Assembly: GCA_021371855.1 (NCBI GenBank)
Contig: JAJFVL010000007.1
Location: forward strand, 1-64,000
DNA: 64,000 bases
Source: Bacteroidales bacterium
GTDB taxonomy: Bacteria > Bacteroidota > Bacteroidia > Bacteroidales > VadinHA17
Direction of reading: 5' to 3'
Of the stretch, positions 53,131 through 62,098 are shown piece by piece (the first letter of the stretch is position 1; each line of letters starts with the position of its first letter). A program made the position numbers and the translations under genes. The notes under the pieces are model-generated. The model saw only the letters and a list, made by a program, of their open reading frames with translations, did not search any database and was not told where the DNA came from.

Positions 53131-55956
53131 TCAGATCTTCTTCACCAGTTCGTCACTCTTGACCCTGGCCTCATCCACCAGCTTTTTAGCCTGGTTATCT
53201 GCTTCCTGAACAATCTGGTTTGCTTTTTTATCAGCAGCCTTCTTAATCGATTCAGCACTCTTCTGTGCAGCCATTTTAGCAAGGGTCCCCTTTGATGCGG
53301 ATTCATCAATCAGTTTCTGGCTCTGAACTTCTGCTTCTTTACGGATCTTTTCGGCAGCAATTGCTGCTTCATCCCTTAATTTCTGCCCTTTAGCTTCCGC
53401 TTCCTTAACCAGCCTGGCAGCCTGACTTTCTGCTTCTTCCCTTGCCTTTGTCTTTTCTTTATCTATTGTATTATCAATGGTTTGTTTAACTGTCTCTTTT
53501 GCAGTGCTCTTCACTCCTCCCGCACTTTCGCTTGCAGTATTTCCGAAAAACGGAGCGACTACAGGCTTGCTGTATGTGCCAGTCACTTTTAAGTTAACCT
53601 TAATTACTTCTGACGGTTTGAAGGCAATACCAAAAGCAGAAGCTTGTGAAGCAAGATTGTCAATCAATGAATTAACTGAACTGCCGAGATCAGATCTCGG
53701 TATTTCAGTTTTGACAATATAATTCAATGTCTGGTCGATACCCTGATCTCCGCTTATATTCATTTTCAGATTACCGGTTTTTACATCAAACGGGCTGACG
53801 TAAATTCTTCCGTCAGCTATTTTAAAACTGGCGTTTATATTTTTGAATGTATTTGTATACTTATCACCCAGTTTAAGCAGATCTTTCATTTTGTCAAAAG
53901 TTTCAGATTTCAAAAGAGTGATTTCATCTGACTGAAGCTTTCCTCCGCCGCTGATAGAGCTAATAACAGGCATCATATCGCTTCCCAGTAAACTCTCATA
54001 GTTCAGTTTTGCATTAATATTTCCAGCTATACTTTTTGCAGCAGGAGTCAGTTTCTGAACTGTATTGAAAGTATTAAAGGCATCTTTCACTGCTATACTC
54101 CGCAAATCGAGGTCAGCTTTCATGACAGGTTTAAGAGAATCGCGTGTATCATAATCAGCATTCATCGATATAGTTCCGTTGAGGATGTTCAGTACTGTCT
54201 CCCTGAGACTCAGAATCCCATCTTTAACAATGATATGACCTTTAACATTCCTGGCTTTGATGTTATCATAACTGAATTCATCGATCAATGCATTAAAATC
54301 AAAATCAATGTTTCGTGGTACTTGTATCACTGCAAGTGATGCAGTATCTTCAACTGAAGCAGTATCTGATGCCATTTTAGAAATGATTTCGGAAGCATCG
54401 ATCAGTTTTGAATGAAGTGAAAGATTTCCTTTTATAGTCTTATCGCTGAAAACATATGGGATATAATTTTCAATACGTCCGTTTAGTGTAAAATCGCTTT
54501 TCCCTCCCACATTAAGGTTAGTATTATTCAGAGCAGCATAAGCCGGGGTAAATTCAAAGTCCGCTGTATTGATTTTAACTTCCGGATAACCTGTCATTGC
54601 AACAAGCATATTTTTTATATTCATTTTTCCGATGGCTTTGAAACTTTCATATTGTTCCTTTTCAATCATCGACATGCGCCCTGCCATCTGAACTGACATA
54701 TCTATAATCCCAGACAGGTTGATACTATCCATAGGTACGGCTTTTGAAAGGGCGGTAAGGTCGATCCGTCCCACCATAGATCCTTTAAAATCCGGATCAC
54801 TCATCGGAGTTTTTAATGAAAAAGTCATGTCGAAGGGACTTCCTGCCAATTCCATGTGGAAAAGATCTACATTGGCGATTGTTTTGTCCATATCTTTCCC
54901 GTCAACAAATGCATTAGCTTTTATATTGATATTTTTAATCTGTTCCGGCAAAGATGGATAGCTTACCAGTCCGTTATTAACTGACATGGCTATTGTTATA
55001 TCTGGCAATGTACTATCAGCGTCGCTGTAAATTCCTTTGGCTGATCCTGATAAAGCAAATTCCCCGCTTGTTTTTAAGTCCTTATAATCAGTCATATAAA
55101 CAGAAGGAATAAGAGACAAAAGTGTCTTAAAGGATGTCTTTGCTGTTGAAAATTTCAAATCTGTTTCAATATCATCTCCAGGCATTGCAACCATTCCTGA
55201 AAAATTAAGCTTAAGATCATTAATTGTCAAATAGTTTTCACGGAATGTAAACTTCATACTATCCAGATTTGCCAGCATATCGATCTTGGCATCAGCAACA
55301 GCCTTATTCAGGTACTTCATTTCATCCATAATGAAAGTAAATTCAGCAGCATTGAATGACATCTGTAAATCTGTTTCATTAGCCGTCATGTCTCCTTTCA
55401 GATTAAAATTGAGTCCTTTGATATAAGCCTTCATTGCAGATTCATCGTCGACATAAGATATTGAACTGTTCAGAAGCTCAACTTTCTTAAGAAGGATTTT
55501 CATCCCGGAAGAGGAAGTTTCTTCTTCAGCAGGTACTGCTTCGGTGGTATCTTTCATTATATCCCAGTTTGCTGAACCATCTTTCAGAACAATAGCATTA
55601 ACGACTGCTCTGTCAATGAGAACCGAGTTTACTTCATAACCTGATTTTTTAAATAAACTTGAAAGATTAAAAACAAGATTCAAAGATTTGAATCCGGCCA
55701 GAGTATCGCTCTGAAATTTATTAACTCCAACAACTGAAACATTATTAAGGGAAAAAGAAAAATTTGGGAAATCCCGGAAAAATCCCAGCTTATAATCTTC
55801 AAATTTTACGGTGGCATTTACCGACTCTGCTATAACTTGCTCAACTTTAATTTTTATTTTTTCTTTAAAGACTACAGGAACAGTAAAAAGCAAGACAAGA
55901 ATTAACAGAATAATTCCAAGAAATATTTTCACGATCAAGCCAGTTATCTTTTTCAT
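53131..55956 (-). CDS. AsmA-like protein with a C-terminal coiled-coil tail
   Basis: About 940 residues from the ATG at 55956 (MKKITGLIVKIFLG); the longer frame to 55995 adds 13 unrelated residues. An N-terminal membrane anchor (about 5-27) is followed by KIKIKVEQVIAESVNATVKF and KLGFFRDFPNFSFSLNNV, the start of the AsmA family, then a long beta-rich periplasmic part. The last 115 or so residues are an A/K/E-rich coiled coil (KAREEAESQAARLVKEAEAK and repeats of about 22). AsmA relatives are large lipid-transfer-type bridges between the membranes; the tail is unusual for the family. Single gene, no clear promoter seen. Confidence 0.75.
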   Translation of the reverse strand: MKKITGLIVKIFLGIILLILVLLFTVPVVFKEKIKIKVEQVIAESVNATVKFEDYKLGFFRDFPNFSFSLNNVSVVGVNKFQSDTLAGFKSLNLVFNLSSLFKKSGYEVNSVLIDRAVVNAIVLKDGSANWDIMKDTTEAVPAEEETSSSGMKILLKKVELLNSSISYVDDESAMKAYIKGLNFNLKGDMTANETDLQMSFNAAEFTFIMDEMKYLNKAVADAKIDMLANLDSMKFTFRENYLTINDLKLNFSGMVAMPGDDIETDLKFSTAKTSFKTLLSLIPSVYMTDYKDLKTSGEFALSGSAKGIYSDADSTLPDITIAMSVNNGLVSYPSLPEQIKNINIKANAFVDGKDMDKTIANVDLFHMELAGSPFDMTFSLKTPMSDPDFKGSMVGRIDLTALSKAVPMDSINLSGIIDMSVQMAGRMSMIEKEQYESFKAIGKMNIKNMLVAMTGYPEVKINTADFEFTPAYAALNNTNLNVGGKSDFTLNGRIENYIPYVFSDKTIKGNLSLHSKLIDASEIISKMASDTASVEDTASLAVIQVPRNIDFDFNALIDEFSYDNIKARNVKGHIIVKDGILSLRETVLNILNGTISMNADYDTRDSLKPVMKADLDLRSIAVKDAFNTFNTVQKLTPAAKSIAGNINAKLNYESLLGSDMMPVISSISGGGKLQSDEITLLKSETFDKMKDLLKLGDKYTNTFKNINASFKIADGRIYVSPFDVKTGNLKMNISGDQGIDQTLNYIVKTEIPRSDLGSSVNSLIDNLASQASAFGIAFKPSEVIKVNLKVTGTYSKPVVAPFFGNTASESAGGVKSTAKETVKQTIDNTIDKEKTKAREEAESQAARLVKEAEAKGQKLRDEAAIAAEKIRKEAEVQSQKLIDESASKGTLAKMAAQKSAESIKKAADKKANQIVQEADNQAKKLVDEARVKSDELVKKI

Positions 55957-56059
55957 AATAAATATTTTATATGATTGATTAACAATAATATACAATTTTT
56001 TTTAATTCATACTTCCAATAAATAAAAGTAATTAATATTACTCAAAATAAAAATATTAG

Positions 56060-56067
56060 TATATTTG
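56060..56067 (+). promoter_or_regulatory. -7 box of the tRNA-Arg gene
   Basis: TATATTTG matches TAnnTTTG; no clear -33. It lies upstream of both the broken tRNA copy and the intact tRNA, so both would be in one transcript. Confidence 0.5.
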
Positions 56068-56085
56068 CGTCCGATTTAAATAATC

Positions 56086-56136
56086 GGACCTGTAGCTTGA
56101 TTGTCCCGATCTATCGGGATGGCTACGGATCAGAAG
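56086..56136 (+). pseudogene. Partial tRNA-Arg copy carrying a 16-bp palindrome
   Basis: GGACCTGTAGCTTGATTG (56086-56103) and TGGCTACGGATCAGAAG (56120-56136) match the 5' part and anticodon region of the intact tRNA at 56145, with one base change in each. The bases between, which would be the second half of the D arm (GATAGAGCATC), are replaced by the palindrome TCCCGATCTATCGGGA (56104-56119). The T arm and 3' acceptor side are absent. Just upstream, GTCCGATT (56069-56076) and AATCGGAC (56082-56089) form a hairpin with its 5' end. It cannot make a working tRNA. Confidence 0.75.
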
Positions 56137-56144
56137 TAGTAACA

Positions 56145-56218
56145 GGACCTGTAGCTTAATTGGATAGAGCATCTGGCTACGGACCAGAAGGTTGGGGGTT
56201 CGAGTCCCTTCAGGTTCA
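56145..56218 (+). tRNA. tRNA-Arg(ACG)
   Basis: 74 nt. Acceptor GGACCTG/CAGGTTC with one G-U pair, D arm GCTTAATTGGATAGAGC, anticodon stem TCTGG/CCAGA with loop CTACGGA (anticodon ACG), T arm GGGGG-TTCGAGT-CCCTT with two G-U pairs, discriminator A. CCA is not encoded. The anticodon reads CGU, and with inosine also CGC and CGA. Confidence 0.95.
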
Positions 56219-56225
56219 CAACACT

Positions 56226-56266
56226 AAAGGTAATTTAGTTAAATGTCAGCTAGTTACCTTTTTTTA
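56226..56266 (+). terminator. Terminator after tRNA-Arg
   Basis: AAAGGTAA (56226-56233) pairs with TTACCTTT (56254-56261), followed by more T. The loop region carries TTTAGTTAAATGTCAGCTAG, so the stem is split but closed by a strong outer helix. Confidence 0.6.
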
Positions 56267-56329
56267 TATCTCTAATTTCCACGGTATTCTTAAACAAAAC
56301 GGGGGAACTGTTTATAAACCTTACAAGTA

Positions 56330-56362
56330 TTTGTATTGTCTGAGATACTATTGATAAATTTG
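56330..56362 (+). promoter_or_regulatory. Promoter of the YbaK-like gene
   Basis: TTTG at 56330-56333, 21 bases, TAAATTTG at 56355-56362: a full consensus match. The ATG at 56376 lies within a few bases of the expected start of transcription, so the leader is very short. Confidence 0.75.
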
Positions 56363-56375
56363 GGAAAACGAAAAT

Positions 56376-56858
56376 ATGAGTAAAACAAATGCTGCACGAA
56401 TTCTTGATAAGCAAGGAATGAAATATGAACTTGTGGAATATGAGGTCGATGAATCTGATCTGAGTGCCATTTCCGTTTCATCAAAGCTTGGACAGAATAT
56501 TGATCAGATTTTCAAAACACTAGTGCTGCGGGGTGATAAAACCGGTATTTGTGTATGTATAATACCAGGTGGAGAAGAGTTAGACTTAAAAAAAGCGGCA
56601 CATTTATCGGGTAATAAAAACGTAGCAATGGTTCCTGTCAAAGAAATACTGGGACTAACCGGATATATCCGCGGGGGATGTTCTCCGCTGGGAATGAAAA
56701 AAAAATATCCAACCTACATCGATGAAAGCTGTTTGCTTCATGATTTTATATTTGTCAGCGCCGGAATGAGAGGATTACAATTAAAAATTGCACCTCCTGA
56801 TTTAATAAAATCTGCCTCATGTATTGTCGCTGATCTGGTATCTGTTTTGAAACATTAG
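56376..56858 (+). CDS. ybaK: Cys-tRNA(Pro)/Cys-tRNA(Cys) deacylase YbaK
   Basis: 160 residues. MSKTNAARILDKQGMKYELV and YEVDESDLSA are the family start; KTLVLRGD, ELDLKKAAHLSGNKNVAMVP (catalytic K region) and LTGYIRGGCSPLGMKKKYPT with DESCL are the conserved segments of the YbaK/EbsC deacylase domain. It removes mischarged Cys from tRNA-Pro. The leader is very short, so the mRNA may be nearly leaderless. It stands alone; it is not linked with the tRNA upstream except by position. Confidence 0.93.
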   Translation: MSKTNAARILDKQGMKYELVEYEVDESDLSAISVSSKLGQNIDQIFKTLVLRGDKTGICVCIIPGGEELDLKKAAHLSGNKNVAMVPVKEILGLTGYIRGGCSPLGMKKKYPTYIDESCLLHDFIFVSAGMRGLQLKIAPPDLIKSASCIVADLVSVLKH

Positions 56859-57115
56859 CCAAAGTCATTTCTTTAATTTTTCTTCATCCATAAGATATCT
56901 TCATATTATAGAAATAACAACCCCAGAACCCATTTTCCAAGATTCTGGAAGGATATTTTATTTTGCATGGTTTTTATCAATTGACCATATTGAAGGTTCC
57001 ATTATTTTAAATGCAAATGATAAAACCAGTACGGCTGTGATTGTAAATGTCATTAACTTTTTTATCTCTTTTATTTTTAAATATTAAAGATTTTCACTAG
57101 TGTCCGACTAAAAAT

Positions 57116-57266
57116 ATGAGATTCTTCGCTTCGCTCAGAATGACAATTACTTAGAAGGTTGTGGGGAGAAGGAGGTGGTTGGCGGCGGGTACCGCCAACC
57201 ACCTCCTTCTCAAAAACACAATTACCTGTCATTCTGAGCGAAACGAAGTGAAGCGAAGAATCTCAT
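57116..57266. repeat. Nested inverted repeat, 151 bp
   Basis: Outer arms: ATGAGATTCTTCGCTTC (from 57116) against GAAGCGAAGAATCTCAT (to 57266), continuing with CAGAATGACA against TGTCATTCTG with a few mismatches. Inner: perfect 20-base arms at 57166-57185 and 57192-57211 with a 6-base loop CGGGTA. The rest of the gap 56859-57354 shows no gene or promoter. It is likely an interspersed repeat; it may stop transcription from ybaK. Confidence 0.8.
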
Positions 57267-57354
57267 GTTAATTTCACGAATTATCCGTTTAGTAGTAAAA
57301 GCTTTTATATATTGATAATTGATAAACGCTAATCTATAATCTCAACCATTAGTT

Positions 57355-58701
57355 TCACTTATATATTGCTTTGTCAACAACATCAAAGCCTGCTTCCATA
57401 AATATTTCGGAAACAGTAGGATGGGCATGTATGGTTCTGGCAACATCGTATACTGTACCATCTATCTCCATAAAAGCGCCTGCTTCTGCAATCATGTCGG
57501 TTGCGTTGGAAGCTACTATCTGAACTCCCAGAACCTGCCCGTACTTCTTATCGGAAAGCATTCGAATAAATCCTTCAGTATTACCTTCAATCATTGCCTT
57601 CCCATTTGTTGATAAAGGAAATTCGCTGATCTTGAAATCTATACCTTTTTCTTTTATTTGCTGTTCGGTCATGCCGATTTGGGCAATCTCAGGAATAGTG
57701 TACATATTTACAGGATATGCCCGGGTATTAAAATTCGTCTTTATCCCTTTTATGGTATTTATAACGTGAATTCCCTGTGCAGAAGCGACATGAGCGACAA
57801 AACTTTTACCGCTGACGTCGCCAATAGCATAAACACCTTTTAAATTTGTTTCAAAATCATCAGATGTCTTAATAAATTCCCGTTCTGTCAGCTCAAACGG
57901 GATTTCACTTTCAGGAATAGTTGCCTTACGTGAATTACAGTTAACAAGAAGGTCGCATTTTATTTTTTTCCCGCCAATGGTCAATTCTCCGTTTTCATAT
58001 TTTTCAGCAAAGGCATTCAAAAAAACGATTATTTTTTCTGACTGAAGTTTTTCCATGATAAATGAAATAAGGTGATCATCGAATCCCAGCATAAAACGGT
58101 TGCTATTCGTAACAAGAGTTGTTTTTTTACCGATAAGCTTAAAAAACTGAGCCATTTCGATAGCAGGAACATGGTTACCTGTAACCACAATATTGTCAGG
58201 TATTTCTTCAAGTGAGAACAGTTTTTCCATTTCAATAACAGGAGCATTTGCAATTGACTTATCCATTGCAATTGGTTTCGAACCTGTGGCAATAATTATA
58301 TTGGTGGCCTCTATTTTTTTATCGTTTATAATTACGGCATTACCTGAAACAAGTCTGGCAGTGCCGATAATTAGCTCTACACCATTTTTCTTCAGAAGGT
58401 AACTAACTCCGTCAGTAAGTCTTTTAGTTATGCTACCTGAACGGGATTTTACTTTTCCCCAGTTAAATGAGAGCTTCTGTATATCGATACCATCAATACC
58501 AAACTCGGAAGAACGTTTTATCTTATCGAAAATCTTTGCGCTTTCCAGCAATGTTTTTGTAGGTATACAACCCCAATTCATGCACATCCCGCCGACATAC
58601 ATTTTTTCAATAACAGCAGTTTTTAAACCTACCTGCCCAGCCCTAATGCCAGCCACATATCCGGCCGGACCGGCACCAATAATCAAAACATCATATTTCA
58701 T
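57355..58701 (-). CDS. lpdA: Dihydrolipoyl dehydrogenase (E3)
   Basis: 448 residues. The FAD-binding IIGAGPAGYVAGIRAGQVGL is at the N terminus; the redox disulfide is C40 and C45 in VGGMCMNWGCIPTKT; NAD-binding NIVVTGNHVPAIEMAQFFKL is less typical (GNHVPA in place of GGGxxG), so NAD affinity may differ. GVYAIGDVSGKSFVAH and the C-terminal HAHPTVSEIFMEA carry the catalytic histidine and glutamate. It reoxidises the lipoyl group of the E2 subunit encoded 39 bases upstream. It is the last gene of the operon. Confidence 0.93.
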   Translation of the reverse strand: MKYDVLIIGAGPAGYVAGIRAGQVGLKTAVIEKMYVGGMCMNWGCIPTKTLLESAKIFDKIKRSSEFGIDGIDIQKLSFNWGKVKSRSGSITKRLTDGVSYLLKKNGVELIIGTARLVSGNAVIINDKKIEATNIIIATGSKPIAMDKSIANAPVIEMEKLFSLEEIPDNIVVTGNHVPAIEMAQFFKLIGKKTTLVTNSNRFMLGFDDHLISFIMEKLQSEKIIVFLNAFAEKYENGELTIGGKKIKCDLLVNCNSRKATIPESEIPFELTEREFIKTSDDFETNLKGVYAIGDVSGKSFVAHVASAQGIHVINTIKGIKTNFNTRAYPVNMYTIPEIAQIGMTEQQIKEKGIDFKISEFPLSTNGKAMIEGNTEGFIRMLSDKKYGQVLGVQIVASNATDMIAEAGAFMEIDGTVYDVARTIHAHPTVSEIFMEAGFDVVDKAIYK

Positions 58702-58740
58702 AGTTATCCTCCTTGCAATTAGGATGTTACAATAATCAAA

Positions 58741-60024
58741 TTATTCCATCATAAGTGAAAACGGGTCAGCCAGATAGTCCATTATACGGATTACAAACCT
58801 CGCAGCTTCTCCCCCGTCAACAATCCTGTGATCAACAGTAAGTGATAAAGGCAGGACATTGCCAATAATTATCTGATCATCTTTTACAACAGGGATTTTC
58901 AGAATTCTACCGATTCCAAGTATTCCTGCCTGTGGATAGTTGATAACAGGAACGCCGAAGATACCGCCAATAGAGCCATAGTTTGTAAGTGTAAATGTTC
59001 CATCCCGCATTTCTTCAAGTGTAAGTCTTCTTTCCTTTGCTTTTTCAGACAGCTCGGCTATTTTCTGTGCAATCTGAAAAATCGAAAGTTTATCTGCATT
59101 TTTAATAACAGGCACAACAAGCCCTTCGTTGGTATCAACAGCTATCCCTATATTATAAAAGTTCTTATAGATCATCCTGTTGTTGTCCATATCCATTTGT
59201 GAATTAAGCTGCCGGTGTTGTCTGAGTGCATTTACTGCTGCTTTGAGTATAAAAGACAGATAAGTAAGTTTAACATTCCTTTCTGCATAGGCATTTTTGT
59301 ATTTTTCTCTGATCCAGATAAGGTCCGATATTTCCACTTCTTCAAAAACCGTCATGTGAGCTGCATTTAGCTTGGAATTAATCATATTCTTTGCTATCGT
59401 CTTTCTTATCTGTGTAAGTGGTTCATAAGTAAATGCTTCGCCCTGAGATGTTTGTGGTTGATAATCAGGTTTATTATAAGGAATGTTTTTAAGATGAAAA
59501 TTTTGTATGTCTGTTTTGGTTGCTCTTCCACGCGGACCGGTCCCTGTAACCTTGTTTATATCAATGCCCAGTTCTTTTGCCAGTGCCCTTGCAACTGGAG
59601 TAGCCGGAACTTTGGCAACAGGCTCCGATATAACTTCCGGAACTGAAAAGCCTTCCTCGCTTGATGGGAGGAAAGCATTGTTCCCTGCCACTTCCATTGT
59701 GCCTACTACTCCAGTAGATCCTTCTTCCTGTGGCACTATTTTAACTATCTCCTTTGCTTCGGTTATCGCATCTTCCCCATATACACCTTCAATCTCAATT
59801 TCAACAAGCGGTGTCCCCACGTGAATAGTTTCACCTTCGTTTCCAAATCTTGTGACAATAATTCCTGCTTTAGGTGAGGGAATATCGGCAACCACTTTAT
59901 CTGTTTCCATTTCAACAAGAGACTGTCCAGCCTTTATTTCCTGACCTTTGTCAACGTACCATTTTATTATGGTTCCTTCGTCGAGGCCCTCGCCAATATC
60001 CGGAAAATTGAAAATATATCTCAT
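58741..60024 (-). CDS. Branched-chain 2-oxoacid dehydrogenase E2 (dihydrolipoyl acyltransferase)
   Basis: 427 residues. A lipoyl domain (residues 1-80) with the lipoyl-lysine K43 in VEMETDKVVADIPSP; a peripheral-subunit binding domain at about 140-175 (ATPVARALAKELGIDINKVT, GTGPRGRATKTDI); a catalytic domain from about 200 with the active-site histidine in LTVDHRIVDGGEAARF. One lipoyl domain and the E1 alpha/E1 beta genes upstream fit branched-chain rather than pyruvate type. Acetoin dehydrogenase is a possible alternative. Confidence 0.9.
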   Translation of the reverse strand: MRYIFNFPDIGEGLDEGTIIKWYVDKGQEIKAGQSLVEMETDKVVADIPSPKAGIIVTRFGNEGETIHVGTPLVEIEIEGVYGEDAITEAKEIVKIVPQEEGSTGVVGTMEVAGNNAFLPSSEEGFSVPEVISEPVAKVPATPVARALAKELGIDINKVTGTGPRGRATKTDIQNFHLKNIPYNKPDYQPQTSQGEAFTYEPLTQIRKTIAKNMINSKLNAAHMTVFEEVEISDLIWIREKYKNAYAERNVKLTYLSFILKAAVNALRQHRQLNSQMDMDNNRMIYKNFYNIGIAVDTNEGLVVPVIKNADKLSIFQIAQKIAELSEKAKERRLTLEEMRDGTFTLTNYGSIGGIFGVPVINYPQAGILGIGRILKIPVVKDDQIIIGNVLPLSLTVDHRIVDGGEAARFVIRIMDYLADPFSLMME

Positions 60025-60035
60025 CTACACTGATT

Positions 60036-61013
60036 TTAGAATTTAACGGTTCTTTCAATTTCGTAGAAAATCTTTTCGGGCGTTTGCATAAAGAAATGTT
60101 CACCCCTGGCAAGAGGAACGATAGTGTCAAAGCCCATAACTCTTTTCGGTGGGGCTTCGAGATGCAGGAATGCTTCCTCATTTGCAATGGCAATAAGTTC
60201 AGCTCCAACACTGAAACCGGTTGGTGCTTCTGCAACAATCACGATTCTTCCTGTTTTCTCAACCGACCTTGTTATTGTTTCTTTATCGATAGGATAAATT
60301 GTACGAAGGTCAATAAGCTCAACTGAGATTCCTGCTTCTTTTGCCATCACAAGGGCTTTCTGACACTCGCGGATCATTGCACCAAAAGCGACAACTGTAA
60401 CATCAGTCCCTTCTGCAAGCACTTTTGCCTTTCCAATAGGAATAGAGAACTTATCATCTGCAACTTCCTGTTTTATTGCCCTGTAGATTCGTTTTGGCTC
60501 CATGAATATAATCGGATCATCGCTTTCAATCGCAGATATCATTAATCCTTTGGCATCGTGTGGAGTTGATGGAATCACAACTTTAATTCCCGGGATGTGC
60601 GCATAAAAAGCTTCAGGACTTTCTGAGTGATGTTCAAGGGCATTTATTCCTCCACCGTATGGGAACCGTATTACCATTGGTACTTTGTATTTGCCTCTTG
60701 TCCGGTTGTGCATACGCGAAACATGCGAAATTATCTGGTCAAAAGCAGGGTAAGTAAAACCATCGAATTGCAGCTCAACAACCGGTCTTAATCCCGACAG
60801 GGCCATACCAAGACCAGTTCCGACAATAGCAGATTCTGCAAGTGGTGAGTCAAAAACTCTGTCTGCACCATATTTTTTCTGAAGTCCCTCTGTAACCCGG
60901 AAAACGCCACCTTCAAAACCTGTATCCTCACCATAAATCACTATGTTTTTATCCTCAGCAAGCTTAATGTCAAGAGCATTATTAATAGCCTGCACTATGG
61001 TCATTACGCTCAT
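60036..61013 (-). CDS. 2-oxoacid dehydrogenase E1 component, beta subunit
   Basis: 325 residues. TIVQAINNALDIKLAEDKNI, VFRVTEGLQKKYGADRVFDS, PLAESAIVGTGLGMALSGLR, then FPYGGGINALEHHSESPEA and the C-terminal EAPTGFSVGAELIAIANEEA are conserved in the beta subunit of the thiamine-diphosphate-dependent branched-chain dehydrogenase. The H in EHHSESPEAFYAH contributes to the active site at the alpha/beta interface. The start overlaps the end of the alpha gene by four bases. Confidence 0.93.
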   Translation of the reverse strand: MSVMTIVQAINNALDIKLAEDKNIVIYGEDTGFEGGVFRVTEGLQKKYGADRVFDSPLAESAIVGTGLGMALSGLRPVVELQFDGFTYPAFDQIISHVSRMHNRTRGKYKVPMVIRFPYGGGINALEHHSESPEAFYAHIPGIKVVIPSTPHDAKGLMISAIESDDPIIFMEPKRIYRAIKQEVADDKFSIPIGKAKVLAEGTDVTVVAFGAMIRECQKALVMAKEAGISVELIDLRTIYPIDKETITRSVEKTGRIVIVAEAPTGFSVGAELIAIANEEAFLHLEAPPKRVMGFDTIVPLARGEHFFMQTPEKIFYEIERTVKF

Positions 61014-62098
61014 TTTCTACTCTCCTTCCATTTAAGAAATTGTTCATATTCAGATTTTTGCTTCTTCAGGTCATCAGGTAGATCAACATAAGTATATTGA
61101 AAAACATCTTCAAGCCTGTAAGGAGTGAAGTTTTCTGCTTCAGAAAATTGTTGATCAATTTCAATTCTGAACTCCTCCAGGAGTTTTTCTTCATCTTCCT
61201 TCCAGATACCTTTATTATCAATAAATTTTTTCATTCTTTTCAAAGGATCAGTTTTTTCACCTTCTATTTCCTCATCTTTTGATCTGTATTTTGAAGGATC
61301 GTCGGAAGTCGTATGTGCCCCCTTTCTGTATGTAAAAGCTTCTATCAATACTGGTCCGTTACCTGCTTTTGCATATCCGGCCGCTTGTTTATATGCAGCA
61401 CACATTGCAAAGAAATCATTACCGTCCGCTTTAATTCCCGGAATGCCATAGGCATAAGATTTGATTGCCAGGTTAATTGATTTGGTCTGGTTCCTGACAG
61501 GAACCGAGATAGCATACTGGTTATTCTGGACTGTAAAAATAACAGGGGCCTTCCATACGGCAGCAAAGTTGAGTGCTTCAGCGAAGTCACCCTCCGACGT
61601 GCCACCGTCACCGGTAAAAGTGAATACCACCTCATCTTTTTTATGGTAATTAATTGAGTATCCAATACCTGCGGCATGCAGCAAGTGAGTTCCGATAGGA
61701 ACTGAAAAAGGAAGCATGTGATTGGCGTTTTTAAAGTTGCTTCCTTCCTCATTACCCATATAGTAAAGGAAGATCTCTTTTAAGCTGACACCTTTTGCCA
61801 GCCATGCGCCCAATTCGCGAAACGCAGGGACCAGCCAGTCTTTCTCTCTTATTATCATTCCGGCAGCAACAGAAATTGCCTCCTGTCCGATATTTGGAGG
61901 GTATGTGTACATCCTTCCCTGACGCTGGTATGAAACAGCCATTTCATCGGCTGTCCTTGCGTAAAGCATTGCCTTATAAGCTTTAACAACAGTTTCATCA
62001 TCAATATCGGGCATTAATTCATTATTTATCACAACACCTTCATTGTCGATAATCCTGAATATTTTATCTTCTTTCGGATCAAAATCTTTAAATATCAT
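61010..62098 (-). CDS. 2-oxoacid dehydrogenase E1 component, alpha subunit
   Basis: About 362 residues from the ATG at 62098 (MIFKDFDPKEDKIFRII); the longer frame to 62149 adds 17 residues without similarity. QRQGRMYTYPPNIGQEAISV, LVPAFRELGAWLAKGVSL, the ThDP-binding GDGGTSEGDFAEALNFAAVW followed by QNNQYAISVP, and YRKGAHTTSDDPSKYR are the family segments. It decarboxylates branched-chain 2-oxo acids and passes the acyl group to E2. It is the first gene of the operon; no convincing promoter upstream. Confidence 0.92.
   Translation of the reverse strand: MIFKDFDPKEDKIFRIIDNEGVVINNELMPDIDDETVVKAYKAMLYARTADEMAVSYQRQGRMYTYPPNIGQEAISVAAGMIIREKDWLVPAFRELGAWLAKGVSLKEIFLYYMGNEEGSNFKNANHMLPFSVPIGTHLLHAAGIGYSINYHKKDEVVFTFTGDGGTSEGDFAEALNFAAVWKAPVIFTVQNNQYAISVPVRNQTKSINLAIKSYAYGIPGIKADGNDFFAMCAAYKQAAGYAKAGNGPVLIEAFTYRKGAHTTSDDPSKYRSKDEEIEGEKTDPLKRMKKFIDNKGIWKEDEEKLLEEFRIEIDQQFSEAENFTPYRLEDVFQYTYVDLPDDLKKQKSEYEQFLKWKESRK

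Noticed and set aside
56104..56119. Intact second tRNA gene upstream of tRNA-Arg
   Set aside because: The D arm is replaced by a palindrome and the T arm and 3' acceptor strand are missing.
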